Assembly (NCBI GenBank): GCA_964419605.1 | Contig: CAYQQM010000013.1 | Span: 10,679 to 74,678, forward strand | Reading direction: 5' to 3' | Source: JABFXX01 sp964419605 | GTDB lineage: Bacteria; Myxococcota_A; Polyangia; Haliangiales; Haliangiaceae | DNA length: 64,000 nt | Part shown: positions 15,024 to 23,272 of the stretch, one piece after another | Numbering within the stretch: the stretch's first letter is position 1 | How the letters are laid out: each line of letters begins with the position of its first letter | Position numbers and translations under genes: made by a program | Notes under the pieces: generated by a model | What the model was told of the DNA's origin: nothing | Seen by the model: the letters and a program-made list of their open reading frames with translations, nothing else | The model's database searches: none

Positions 15024-17474
15024 ATGCGCGAACGTAGTCGCACACCTCCGCGAGTCGATTTGGGCTGGCTCCGATCTGCGGTTGCCGTGTGGGCATTCGT
15101 GGTTGGAGCAACCTGGTTGGCATCGCAGGCGGGCGTTGCGGATGCGCTGAGCGCGGTCGCGCGCTGCATGTTTTACGCGGAACGCGGGCCGCGATCCGGC
15201 GGCGCTCGTGTAGTGATGGTGGCGATCGACGAGGCGACGGCTAGAGAATGGGGGGCGCCGCCATGGCCATGGAGTCGCTACCAAGCCCTACTCGACCACA
15301 TTTTGGCGGGCAAGCCGCGTTTGGTGGCCATGCTTGAGCCCGGGCCAAGAGTATTGCAGCCCGGCGACGTTCCGGCGGATGTCGCTGCGGCAGTTGCTGA
15401 TGGCCGCCTTGTTGTGCCGCCTGCTCAGATCGGATTTCGTCAACCAGCGGTGGTTCTCGAGCCGCGAGGCGTCGTCGAGGCGATCGACCTCGGCGACCCG
15501 GATGCCACCGATCGGAATTCCATTACGCGGGATGTACTTGAGCGTCTCGGGTATTCGGCGACTGGCCACTTTGCTGTAAATTTCATTGGTCGCGACAACG
15601 CCCTTCCAACGTTGCTTGCGCACTACGTCGCGCGTGGCGAAGTGCCCGCTTCGACCTTCGCGGATCGGGTCGTTGTGATTGGGCTCCAAGGACAGGCGTT
15701 CACGAACGAAGTTCCAACGCCGGTGGGACGAATGGCGCCGGCCGCCGTGCACGCACATGCTCTGCACGCCGTGGTGACACAGGCCACCTGGCGAGAACCG
15801 GGTGCGCTGATCGGTACGTTGCTCGTGGTGATGTTTTCCGCGATCGGCGTGGCCGTGCCAAGGCGGGCCAAAAGTGCAGTCCGTGCCGGGGCGGTGCTCG
15901 TTGGAACCGCGGCAGTTCTCATCGTCGGAGCATACGCGCTGTTCGCCCGATCTTATGTGCTCGTTCCCGTGGGGGAATCCCTCGTTGCAATTGTACTCGG
16001 CGGCATACTGGGGCTGCTGTTTGAACGAAGCGATGCGCTGCAGGGCATTGCCAACATGCACAATCAAGTAGCGGAGCGACTGGTTCAAGCGGTTGCTGCG
16101 CGGCCCGCGGTAACGGAGGAATTGATTCACGATCGGTTTGCCGAGGCGCTGCGCGCGCATGTCGAGCTTGCGAGTTGCGCATGGGCGGAACTGCCCGCCG
16201 GCGCTTGGCATTTGCAGATCAAACGCTGGTATGGCGGTGCGACCAACGAGCACGTTGAGGAACGGCGACGCGATGTGCGACGCGATCCCTGGCGCTTGCC
16301 ATACGGCAGCCACCGCCCGGAATGGTCGAATCGGTTGTTCATGCGAGAGGCGCTTGAGCTCGATACGTTGCTAGTGCCGGTCGCATCGTTTGGCCGCTTA
16401 CTCGGCTTCTGGATCGTCAACGTTCCGGCAAACGTCGAACTTACGGACGCGGAGCTAAACGCAATTCAAGCGCTAAGCGATGATGCGGCAGTCGCTCTGG
16501 ACGAGCAGCGCCTGGAACGCGGCGCAGGGGGCGAGGCGCGTTCGTATCTTCCTGGAGCGTTGCCCGATGCGGTTCGCGCCGCCAATCACGACGCGCTCGC
16601 GCTCGCCCGGATGCAAAGCCGCACCCATGCCGCGCTGGACCGTTTGCCGGTTGGCGTGCTGACCTCGACCAGTTGGGGGCACGTCGAGAGCTGCAACCAC
16701 GCCATGAAGCGGGTCCTGGCAGCCGCCGGGGTCGACAATCCTGAGCAACTTGGCGTCGTGGCTGCGTTGGCGCGGGTGACCGGTGTGACCGAGGCAGCGG
16801 TACGCACCGTTGTGCGCGAGCTCTTTACGACCGGCACGGCGCTGCGCTTGGAGGCGCGCTTGGGTTCGCCGGGCGCTCCACCTCAGTTCGTCCAGCTGAT
16901 GCTGTCGCGCTCGAAGACCGACGACGGTCCAGCTTCGCTCGTGCTTACCGCGGTAGAGCGCAACGATCAGCCACTGGCGGCGCTGGACTGGCGCTGGACC
17001 GGGGGAGTGGGAACGCGCACTGTCGTCGATGTTGCCGATCTGGTTCGCGCCGCAATGGCAACGTTGGCTGCGCAAGGCACCTGGGCAGCGCCTCCTACGG
17101 TAGAATTGCGCGCCACCTCGGCGGTTGTGGTCGCGCGTAGCGATGAGCTCGAGCAGGCGATGGTGGCAATGTTGGGCAGCGCTCCGGGGCCCGACGCGAG
17201 CAGTTCCCGGGTTCTAGTCGAGGATAGCGATGAGGAGATCAAGATTCTAATCGCACAACCGACCGTCTCTATTCCGCACAGCGATCTCGCCGTGTTGGGG
17301 TCAGAAAAACCCGACAATTTGTCGCCTAGGCTGGCGCATCTGCGATCATTGGCCCAAGCGCGCGTCGAAATTGAGTCAAATCGCGGACGAGTTGAATTCA
17401 CGAGTACACTGGCCAACGGGACGACGATTGCCATCTACCTGCCAAAACCTGGGGCGACTGGCGACGATCAATAG
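15024..17474 (+). CDS. CHASE2-domain membrane sensor with degenerate histidine-kinase-like C-terminus
   Basis: 816 aa, first gene of the five-gene operon. A membrane helix lies at about 17-36, followed by a periplasmic CHASE2 domain (VVMVAIDEATAREWG, PPWPWSRYQALLDHI) and three more helices at about 253-277, 287-305 and 310-332. The cytoplasmic part has a GAF-like region (about 345-490), a PAS-like region (ALDRLPVGVLTSTSWG) and a final segment (RGRVEFTSTLANGTTIAIYLP, last 100 residues) resembling the end of an HATPase domain. I see no convincing phosphoacceptor H-box, so it may be a pseudokinase or activator rather than a working histidine kinase. ATG 15024 was chosen over 14994 because of the TATAAT overlap. 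The next gene starts 6 bp after its stop. Confidence 0.8.
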   Translation: MRERSRTPPRVDLGWLRSAVAVWAFVVGATWLASQAGVADALSAVARCMFYAERGPRSGGARVVMVAIDEATAREWGAPPWPWSRYQALLDHILAGKPRLVAMLEPGPRVLQPGDVPADVAAAVADGRLVVPPAQIGFRQPAVVLEPRGVVEAIDLGDPDATDRNSITRDVLERLGYSATGHFAVNFIGRDNALPTLLAHYVARGEVPASTFADRVVVIGLQGQAFTNEVPTPVGRMAPAAVHAHALHAVVTQATWREPGALIGTLLVVMFSAIGVAVPRRAKSAVRAGAVLVGTAAVLIVGAYALFARSYVLVPVGESLVAIVLGGILGLLFERSDALQGIANMHNQVAERLVQAVAARPAVTEELIHDRFAEALRAHVELASCAWAELPAGAWHLQIKRWYGGATNEHVEERRRDVRRDPWRLPYGSHRPEWSNRLFMREALELDTLLVPVASFGRLLGFWIVNVPANVELTDAELNAIQALSDDAAVALDEQRLERGAGGEARSYLPGALPDAVRAANHDALALARMQSRTHAALDRLPVGVLTSTSWGHVESCNHAMKRVLAAAGVDNPEQLGVVAALARVTGVTEAAVRTVVRELFTTGTALRLEARLGSPGAPPQFVQLMLSRSKTDDGPASLVLTAVERNDQPLAALDWRWTGGVGTRTVVDVADLVRAAMATLAAQGTWAAPPTVELRATSAVVVARSDELEQAMVAMLGSAPGPDASSSRVLVEDSDEEIKILIAQPTVSIPHSDLAVLGSEKPDNLSPRLAHLRSLAQARVEIESNRGRVEFTSTLANGTTIAIYLPKPGATGDDQ

Positions 17475-17480
17475 CGACGA

Positions 17481-20400
17481 ATGATGATTTTTCCCGACGG
17501 TGGTCTCGATCAGTCCATTCTGGTCACAGTGCTAGTGGGCGTTTTTGTGCTGCTTGCATTAACCGAATTTTTCGGCTGGGTTTGGGCGGGGCTTGTGGTG
17601 CCGGGGTACCTCGCTTCGGTGTTTGCGATTCAGCCTCCGGCAGGGGTCGCGATCTGCTTCGAAGCGGTGGTGACGTTCATCGTCAGTCGAGCTGCAAGCG
17701 ACACGATGTCGCGTTTGGGCGGCTGGAGTCCGTTCTTTGGCCGGGAGCGGTTTTTTCTCATCGTGTTGGTCAGCGTTATCGTTCGACAGGCGAGTGAGTT
17801 GTGGATCATCGACAGTGTGCTTCGAATCCTCGATCAGCGCATGAATGGCTCGCTTGGGGCGAGCCACGACGTTGCGTCGATTGGCCTCGTGCTCGTACCG
17901 CTTTTGGCAAACATGGCGTGGAAGCTGTCGCTACGCCGAGCTGCATTTCAAATCGGAGTATCGGTCGGGGTCACGTGGGTCATTGTCGCCAACGTATTAC
18001 TGCCGTTCACCAATCTGTCGTACTCGAGTCTCGAGCTTACCTACGAGAATGTCGCGCTCGATTTCTTAGCCAGCCCGAAAGCGTACATTATTCTCCTGAC
18101 TACCGCGTTTCTGGCGGCCCGATTCAATCTCACGTATGGGTGGGACTACAACGGCATTCTGGTTCCATCGCTGATCGCGTTGACCTGGTTTCAGCCGTGG
18201 CTGTTTGTCGCAACAGTGGCCGAAGCGCTTGTGCTGTATTTTGCCTCTCGTGCGGCGCTCGCGTTTCCGCTGTTAAAACGCCGAAACCTCGAGGGGCCGC
18301 GCAAGTTGGCGCTGGTACTAAGCGTGGGGTTTGCGCTCAAGCTCGCGTTGGGATGGGTGCTGGTCGTTTGGTGGCCAGAGATTCGCGTTACGAATCTCTT
18401 TGGATTTGGCTACGTGCTGACCAGCCTCATTGCCGTGAAGATGATCAACCTCAAGAAGACGGGTCGGGTATTGTTGCCTTCGATCGCTGTCTCGCTGTTC
18501 GGTTACGTGACCGCCAGTGCTATCGGCTTTGGGCTCGAGCAGGTCGCTCCGCGCCCTCATGCGCCGGTTCTACGGGAGACCGACTCCGCGAGCTCGCGAC
18601 GACTGTGGCGGGCGCCCTTGGGCGTAATGGCGCTTGCGTCTGTGCGAGCCCAAGGCAGTCGCGGACTGCGCGATGCGGACGTGGATCGGCGCCTGTTGTC
18701 GTCCTACGCGTCGCTGTGGCGGGGGTTGGTTGCGTGGATGCAGACGCGTTCATCGTCGCATCCGCCTCCAGGCAATCATCTCGTCGCGCGCGCCGATGAG
18801 TTGGGTTTGCGGCTGGTTTCTGTGCCAGAAAGCGCGCGACCCGCTTGGGCGCTTGTCGACGCGCAAGAACAGCTCGCGGCGCAGCTCGGTTGGGATACGG
18901 CCTTGTTGTTTCCAGGAGCGCCAGGTCCCGTGCTGATAGTGCCGAGTGCGGCCAACCAGGAGCCCGTTGGTGAAGCGGCCGCAGTGCTTTGCGAGTCGCT
19001 GCAGTGTCGAGCGATTCTCGTTAGCGGTAGCGATGGCGGCCCACGGTCGCCCTTCCACGTGGCTCGGCGCGCGTTGGAATCACAGGAGTTGGTTGAACTT
19101 CGCGGCGATGCGACGGTTTCATCGGGCCATCCGCGTCTACATATTCGCGATGCATTGCCCAGCTCGGTGCGCCTACCGATGCTGTGGCCAGGTCGCGCCC
19201 AATTAACGTGGGATCCTCCTCCTGGCCAGGGAGGGCATTGGGCGGACGCGGCGCCAGAAGTCGTGTTGCGCGTTCACCCCGACGACCTATGGCAGCGGCT
19301 AGCGACCAGTTCTCCGGAGGTTCGCATGCAAGCTCGAACCTCCGTCGTCACCTGGTTGGACGCCTGGTACGTCCGCTCTGACTCGGAGCCGGGGCCTCCG
19401 TCGCCACCATCGCAGACCGAGCTTTTGGTTCTGGAGCGACTGGTGTTCGAACGGCTAGTAGCGAATCAGCGCGATCCGGGGATCCCACGCGGCCGACTTC
19501 GGTGGGTCGCCCAGGTCGCGCGTAGTCTCGATCACGAGATCGTGGGGTTGCCGGATGGAGCTTCGCGGAGCGGAGGGTCCCCCGAGGGGACTTCCTTCGG
19601 GGCGTGGGCGATCGCTGGAATTCGCGGTCGTGGCTGGCTTGCAGCGGTCATCGCCGAGCGCCCGGCTGAGTTGCTAGCGATCGAGGTGCCGTGGCCGCGC
19701 GTCGAAACCGGCGTGGGTCGGGTTGCCGCTCACGTGTGGGGGGCGGCAGGCGCCTCGGCGCTGGTTTTCGACGCTGAGTGGTCGGCCGATTCAAAGGGGA
19801 AGGTTGCTGGGGTGGGATATATCGACGTGGTTGGCAACGGAAACGTCGCTACTGCGTTTCAGGCTGTGCACCAGGCGCTCGCTCGCTCGATGGGGAGCGA
19901 GGCTGCCATCGTTCAGTTGCGTGGGTTCGCAGCAACGCGATCGCTTCGCGATGACTTGATTATTTCTTTAGGCACGCCACTTCTCGACCCAGCTCGCGCG
20001 CCCGCCGGGATTGCTCGCATCCTAGACAAGGCGGGGCCCATCGGCCGCCTCGGCGGCTCACAGCGATGGGTCGACGGAGCTGCAGAAGTGGTTGAGCTCG
20101 CAGGAGCCGGCAACCCGCAACTGCTGTTTTCGCGAGCCACGGGTGGGCCTGGGGTCGCAATCGTTTGGCTATCGGAACCGATCCGCATGGGAGCGCGGCG
20201 CGTTGGCGATCGGGCGGACACGCTGCAGCGCGCTGAACGGCTCGGGCTGCGTTTCATCGACCAACCGGTGGCCGCTGCGCTGCATGACGGAATCGTGCAG
20301 TCGACCCCGGTACAAGCGACTCCGGATCGGCTACGGCTCGCGCTCAAGTCGGCTGCGGACTATGCGGCGACGCTAGACCTGGCTGCGCTGGCGCAGGCAG

Positions 20401-20774
20401 CGGCAGTTCGCGGTGTGACCGCCTCGCTTGGTTGGGACCAAGATGCGCGCGCTGGCTACGTGCTGCTAGAAATCCGAGATCGAGCTTCGGTGGTTCGTGC
20501 GGCGGCGGTTGCGGGGTGCGCCGCCTTTGGCAATGCTGCCGACGTCGGCGCGGCGAGCCTAGTACCTCGCCGCAGTGATTTTGACGGGTTCCGGTCGCCG
20601 AGGCGCGCCGAGCGCGAGGCTTGCGGAGTAAGCGCTACTGGCGGTAACGCTACGGAGCGTAACGATGCGATCGGCGATGGATCGGCGGCCCGAATCGATC
20701 AAAATCTCTGCGGCGAGGTACTAGTGGATACCCGCTGTCAATCGGTCATGGTCATCCGCGGAACGAAGCGATGA
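17481..20774 (+). CDS. PgsC/CapC-like polytopic membrane protein fused to a large soluble region
   Basis: 1097 aa. Residues 1-355 form about ten membrane helices in two tandem PgsC-like halves. Each carries the family's glycine/proline pattern: GLVVPGYLASVF near residue 38, and YNGILVPSLIAL plus GYVLTSLIAVKMINL in the second half. Classical PgsC/CapC is only about 150 aa and works with PgsB in poly-gamma-glutamate synthesis. The remaining ~740 residues are soluble-looking, rich in Arg/Ala/Val, and unrecognised. Two repeat insertions disturb the coding sequence: a palindromic unit at 19576-19603 (SPEGTSFGA) and a 162-bp MITE-like insertion near the C-terminus (20559-20724), both in frame. The stop overlaps the next gene's ATG (ATGA). 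Confidence 0.75.
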   Translation: MMIFPDGGLDQSILVTVLVGVFVLLALTEFFGWVWAGLVVPGYLASVFAIQPPAGVAICFEAVVTFIVSRAASDTMSRLGGWSPFFGRERFFLIVLVSVIVRQASELWIIDSVLRILDQRMNGSLGASHDVASIGLVLVPLLANMAWKLSLRRAAFQIGVSVGVTWVIVANVLLPFTNLSYSSLELTYENVALDFLASPKAYIILLTTAFLAARFNLTYGWDYNGILVPSLIALTWFQPWLFVATVAEALVLYFASRAALAFPLLKRRNLEGPRKLALVLSVGFALKLALGWVLVVWWPEIRVTNLFGFGYVLTSLIAVKMINLKKTGRVLLPSIAVSLFGYVTASAIGFGLEQVAPRPHAPVLRETDSASSRRLWRAPLGVMALASVRAQGSRGLRDADVDRRLLSSYASLWRGLVAWMQTRSSSHPPPGNHLVARADELGLRLVSVPESARPAWALVDAQEQLAAQLGWDTALLFPGAPGPVLIVPSAANQEPVGEAAAVLCESLQCRAILVSGSDGGPRSPFHVARRALESQELVELRGDATVSSGHPRLHIRDALPSSVRLPMLWPGRAQLTWDPPPGQGGHWADAAPEVVLRVHPDDLWQRLATSSPEVRMQARTSVVTWLDAWYVRSDSEPGPPSPPSQTELLVLERLVFERLVANQRDPGIPRGRLRWVAQVARSLDHEIVGLPDGASRSGGSPEGTSFGAWAIAGIRGRGWLAAVIAERPAELLAIEVPWPRVETGVGRVAAHVWGAAGASALVFDAEWSADSKGKVAGVGYIDVVGNGNVATAFQAVHQALARSMGSEAAIVQLRGFAATRSLRDDLIISLGTPLLDPARAPAGIARILDKAGPIGRLGGSQRWVDGAAEVVELAGAGNPQLLFSRATGGPGVAIVWLSEPIRMGARRVGDRADTLQRAERLGLRFIDQPVAAALHDGIVQSTPVQATPDRLRLALKSAADYAATLDLAALAQAAAVRGVTASLGWDQDARAGYVLLEIRDRASVVRAAAVAGCAAFGNAADVGAASLVPRRSDFDGFRSPRRAEREACGVSATGGNATERNDAIGDGSAARIDQNLCGEVLVDTRCQSVMVIRGTKR
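19576..19603. repeat. Copy of the 27-bp palindromic unit inside the PgsC-like gene
   Basis: Contains GAGGGGACTTCCTTCGGGGC. It is read in frame as SPEGTSFGA, a variant of the PPKGTSFGA peptide encoded at 44283-44336. It lies in the soluble part of the protein, between GASRSGG and WAIAG. Confidence 0.65.
20559..20724. mobile_element. MITE-like element with 26-bp terminal inverted repeats, in frame in the PgsC-like gene
   Basis: The left end (20559-20584, beginning CTAGTACCTCGCCGCAGTGA) is the reverse complement of the right end (20699-20724) with one mismatch in 26. CTAG occurs at both outer edges. Read as a target-site duplication, it makes the net insertion 162 bp, or 54 codons, which keeps the frame; excision would restore a plausible GAASLVDTRC junction. 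The interior is also partly palindromic. The right 86 bp recur at 47952-48037 between genes. No transposase is encoded, so it would have to be mobilised in trans. Confidence 0.75.
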
Positions 20775-23272
20775 TTGGCCGGTTTGGCCGCTACCTTGCC
20801 CTGGCCGCCCTGCTCGGCGGTGTGGCTGTGACTTCGGCAATCAGCCTCGCTTCTCTTCGGCGCGAGCCCGACCCAGCGGCGAGCAAGCTCGGGGAAGCGG
20901 TTCGCGTGATCGGCTACCAAGTGTTTCCGCACCGCGGCCCTTCGTTTCGGGTCCAAGGCACGCGGCTGAAACTCGTGTCGAATGTTGTGGTTGAGAGCTA
21001 CGATCCGCAGCGCGTAACATCCTACGGATTTCGACTGTCGGCGCGAACTGGCGGGAAGGAGGTGTGGAGTGCCGACGTGTTTACGCAATCGCGGGAGAGT
21101 AAGGCAGGCTGGGATGGAGCGCGGTGGAAGCAAGAGGCGGCCTGGGGTGTGGAACCGATCGCACTCACCGATGAGAGGGTCATGATTCTCGATCTGCCCA
21201 GCCGCGTGGAATCGGCAACGCTCTCGCTTAGGTTGCTGGGACAGCCTCGGGAGGCATTGATCCGATTGTTTGGCGACGATACTCGCAACGTCGCCGAACG
21301 CGAAGCGGCCCATCGCCGCCTCGACGCGAGTGAACGCGACGAACTTATTCGATCGTCTACCTACATTCCATGGCAGTTACTTTCACCCGAGGAACAGGAC
21401 GCGCGGCTGACCCACCGTTGGCTGCGGATGGCCGCGCTGGGCGACTCTGGCTTCGACGTCACAACGCGGACGATCTATGTAACTGCATTTCGCGTTGCTC
21501 CTCCCACGGAATCGAGTGAAGGGATTGAGGTCGTGCGGGGTCACGATGCAGCGATCAACGTGCTAGGGCCAGCGCAGCTCACCCTTGTTGCGTTGACGGG
21601 AACCCTCGACGATTTCGAAATTTCGCTTGTGAGCGCCCCGAAGGAAGTCCCCTTGGGGGGCGCCTCGGGCCCTCGCCGCCTCGCGCCCGATGCGTGGGGA
21701 CGATTTGACGTGGCAGCCGAACCGGCAACGCTCGTCGTTCGCACGGATCGAGTCGAGCCTAGGCGGTTCAAATTACTTGGACCGCGCGAGTCTCAGATTG
21801 CTGCCGACGAGATACGACTACCGCCAGGAGAATTGGGGCCGGACCGCCTTCGCATTCCACAGGCGGTGGCTGGCGCCAACGCCGCGGTGGTTGTGCCGGT
21901 GCGGAACATCGCACATATGCCTGTACTTGGCCGGGGAGTTCGTATCGATGCTCGCGTTGTCGCCTCCGATTGGACCGCCACGCGCGACGTCGCGCTGGTG
22001 CCGATTTCGATCGCGCACGTCGCCGGCGATGGCAGGAAACTTCGCGTCGACAAGGTCCTTGTGGGCGGCGCCATTTCTACGTTCGAGCAGCTGTCGATCG
22101 GACATCGTATTGCGCGCGTGAGTGAACCAACCTCCATTCGGGCGATGGCGGCTCCGGGTGCGGTGCGCTTGGAGCTGACAGCCGCGAACGAAGTCGCGTT
22201 GCGCGCGTACCGGTGGGCTCCTGGAACTGCTGCACTTGATCCAGCGTATCGCGCTATCGAGGTGCCGGAACACCGTTGGCGATACGCTCGACTCGAGCAA
22301 CGAATCTGGTACCCGATGCAGGCGTCCGTGGTTCCCGAACCCATGGCGGCAGATCGCGGCGCTGAACTCGAGGTACAAGTGCGCCTAGAGCCCACCGCGC
22401 CCTCGGAACCGCGGCCGGGACTATCGAACTACGAAGCGTTGGTCCCCGAGGGACATCCCGAGCAGCAGCGCGCTCGAGAACCGGTAAGCACCGACGACTT
22501 GGCTGAGGTGTTGGCAGCCTGGCCGGCTGGATCGGTGACCAAGCTCGGAGTGGGAGCCGAGCGAAAGATCGATTTTCGGGAAACCATTGCGTCGCGGCCC
22601 CGGGTGTCATGGGCCGCCGATCCACGAGCAGTCGGAACTGAGCTTACCGTTGTTCTCGACGACTCTCGAATCGCAGTGCCCATCGCCACCAGCGTTGGCG
22701 CATTCGACCTACCGCGCATTTCTCCAGGGGTTCATCGCGTGGTTGTGGAAGGCGCGATCCGCGAGGCCTGGATCGACCGTCCCCCAGCAGATCGAGGCGA
22801 GGGCGTCTCACGCGACCGCCGGTTGTACCGGCTCACAGATCGACTCCGAGTTCGCGTTGTCCGGAAGCCGCGCGAGTCGGTCCACGTGTACGCAATCGTG
22901 TACGCTGCATCGCGATTGGCCTCCACGGCGCAGATGTTCGTACTGACTGTCGACGGCGGGCGCCCCGAGCGCAGCAGCGGCGTTAGCGACAAGCTCACTA
23001 ACCCGGAGGTTCGCACGACCCTGCCAGAGGCGCGCCGCGACCAACCGGCAGTGCTGGTCGATCTCAACGGTCAGTCGGCGGGGCTGGCGCGATCCATCGG
23101 CGTAAGCATCCTCCCCGATCTTGTAGGCAATACTCACACCATTGAGCTTTCGCGCATCGGCGGAGAGGATTGCTGGGTCCGATTTGTGACGACACTCGCT
23201 GCGCCGAAGGATGAGAAACCTCGCACGTGGACATCAGTGGGGGGACCCCTTGTGGAGGGGATGCGTGAGTAG
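20771..23272 (+). CDS. Exported beta-rich protein of unknown function (polymer operon, third gene)
   Basis: 833 aa with an N-terminal signal or anchor helix (YLALAALLGGVAVTSAISLASL, residues 8-29) and no further membrane segments. The rest is alternating strand-like sequence with many Val/Arg/Glu residues and no motif I recognise. Residues around 290-296 (APKEVPLGG) come from a copy of the palindromic repeat at 21634-21662. Its ATG overlaps the stop of the PgsC-like gene, and its own stop overlaps the next start by 8 bases, so it is translationally coupled on both sides. Position suggests a periplasmic part of an envelope-spanning polymer machine; the precise role is unknown. Confidence 0.7.
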   Translation: MIGRFGRYLALAALLGGVAVTSAISLASLRREPDPAASKLGEAVRVIGYQVFPHRGPSFRVQGTRLKLVSNVVVESYDPQRVTSYGFRLSARTGGKEVWSADVFTQSRESKAGWDGARWKQEAAWGVEPIALTDERVMILDLPSRVESATLSLRLLGQPREALIRLFGDDTRNVAEREAAHRRLDASERDELIRSSTYIPWQLLSPEEQDARLTHRWLRMAALGDSGFDVTTRTIYVTAFRVAPPTESSEGIEVVRGHDAAINVLGPAQLTLVALTGTLDDFEISLVSAPKEVPLGGASGPRRLAPDAWGRFDVAAEPATLVVRTDRVEPRRFKLLGPRESQIAADEIRLPPGELGPDRLRIPQAVAGANAAVVVPVRNIAHMPVLGRGVRIDARVVASDWTATRDVALVPISIAHVAGDGRKLRVDKVLVGGAISTFEQLSIGHRIARVSEPTSIRAMAAPGAVRLELTAANEVALRAYRWAPGTAALDPAYRAIEVPEHRWRYARLEQRIWYPMQASVVPEPMAADRGAELEVQVRLEPTAPSEPRPGLSNYEALVPEGHPEQQRAREPVSTDDLAEVLAAWPAGSVTKLGVGAERKIDFRETIASRPRVSWAADPRAVGTELTVVLDDSRIAVPIATSVGAFDLPRISPGVHRVVVEGAIREAWIDRPPADRGEGVSRDRRLYRLTDRLRVRVVRKPRESVHVYAIVYAASRLASTAQMFVLTVDGGRPERSSGVSDKLTNPEVRTTLPEARRDQPAVLVDLNGQSAGLARSIGVSILPDLVGNTHTIELSRIGGEDCWVRFVTTLAAPKDEKPRTWTSVGGPLVEGMRE
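21634..21662. repeat. Copy of the 27-bp palindromic unit inside the exported protein gene
   Basis: GCCCCGAAGGAAGTCCCCTT followed by GGGGGGC is identical to the two tandem units at 44283-44336. Here it is translated from the opposite strand, giving APKEVPLGGA. Confidence 0.75.

Noticed and set aside
17801..18799. 332-residue open frame on the plus strand
   Set aside because: Lies inside the PgsC-like gene in another frame; composition (Arg/Ser/Cys-rich) is that of a shadow frame.
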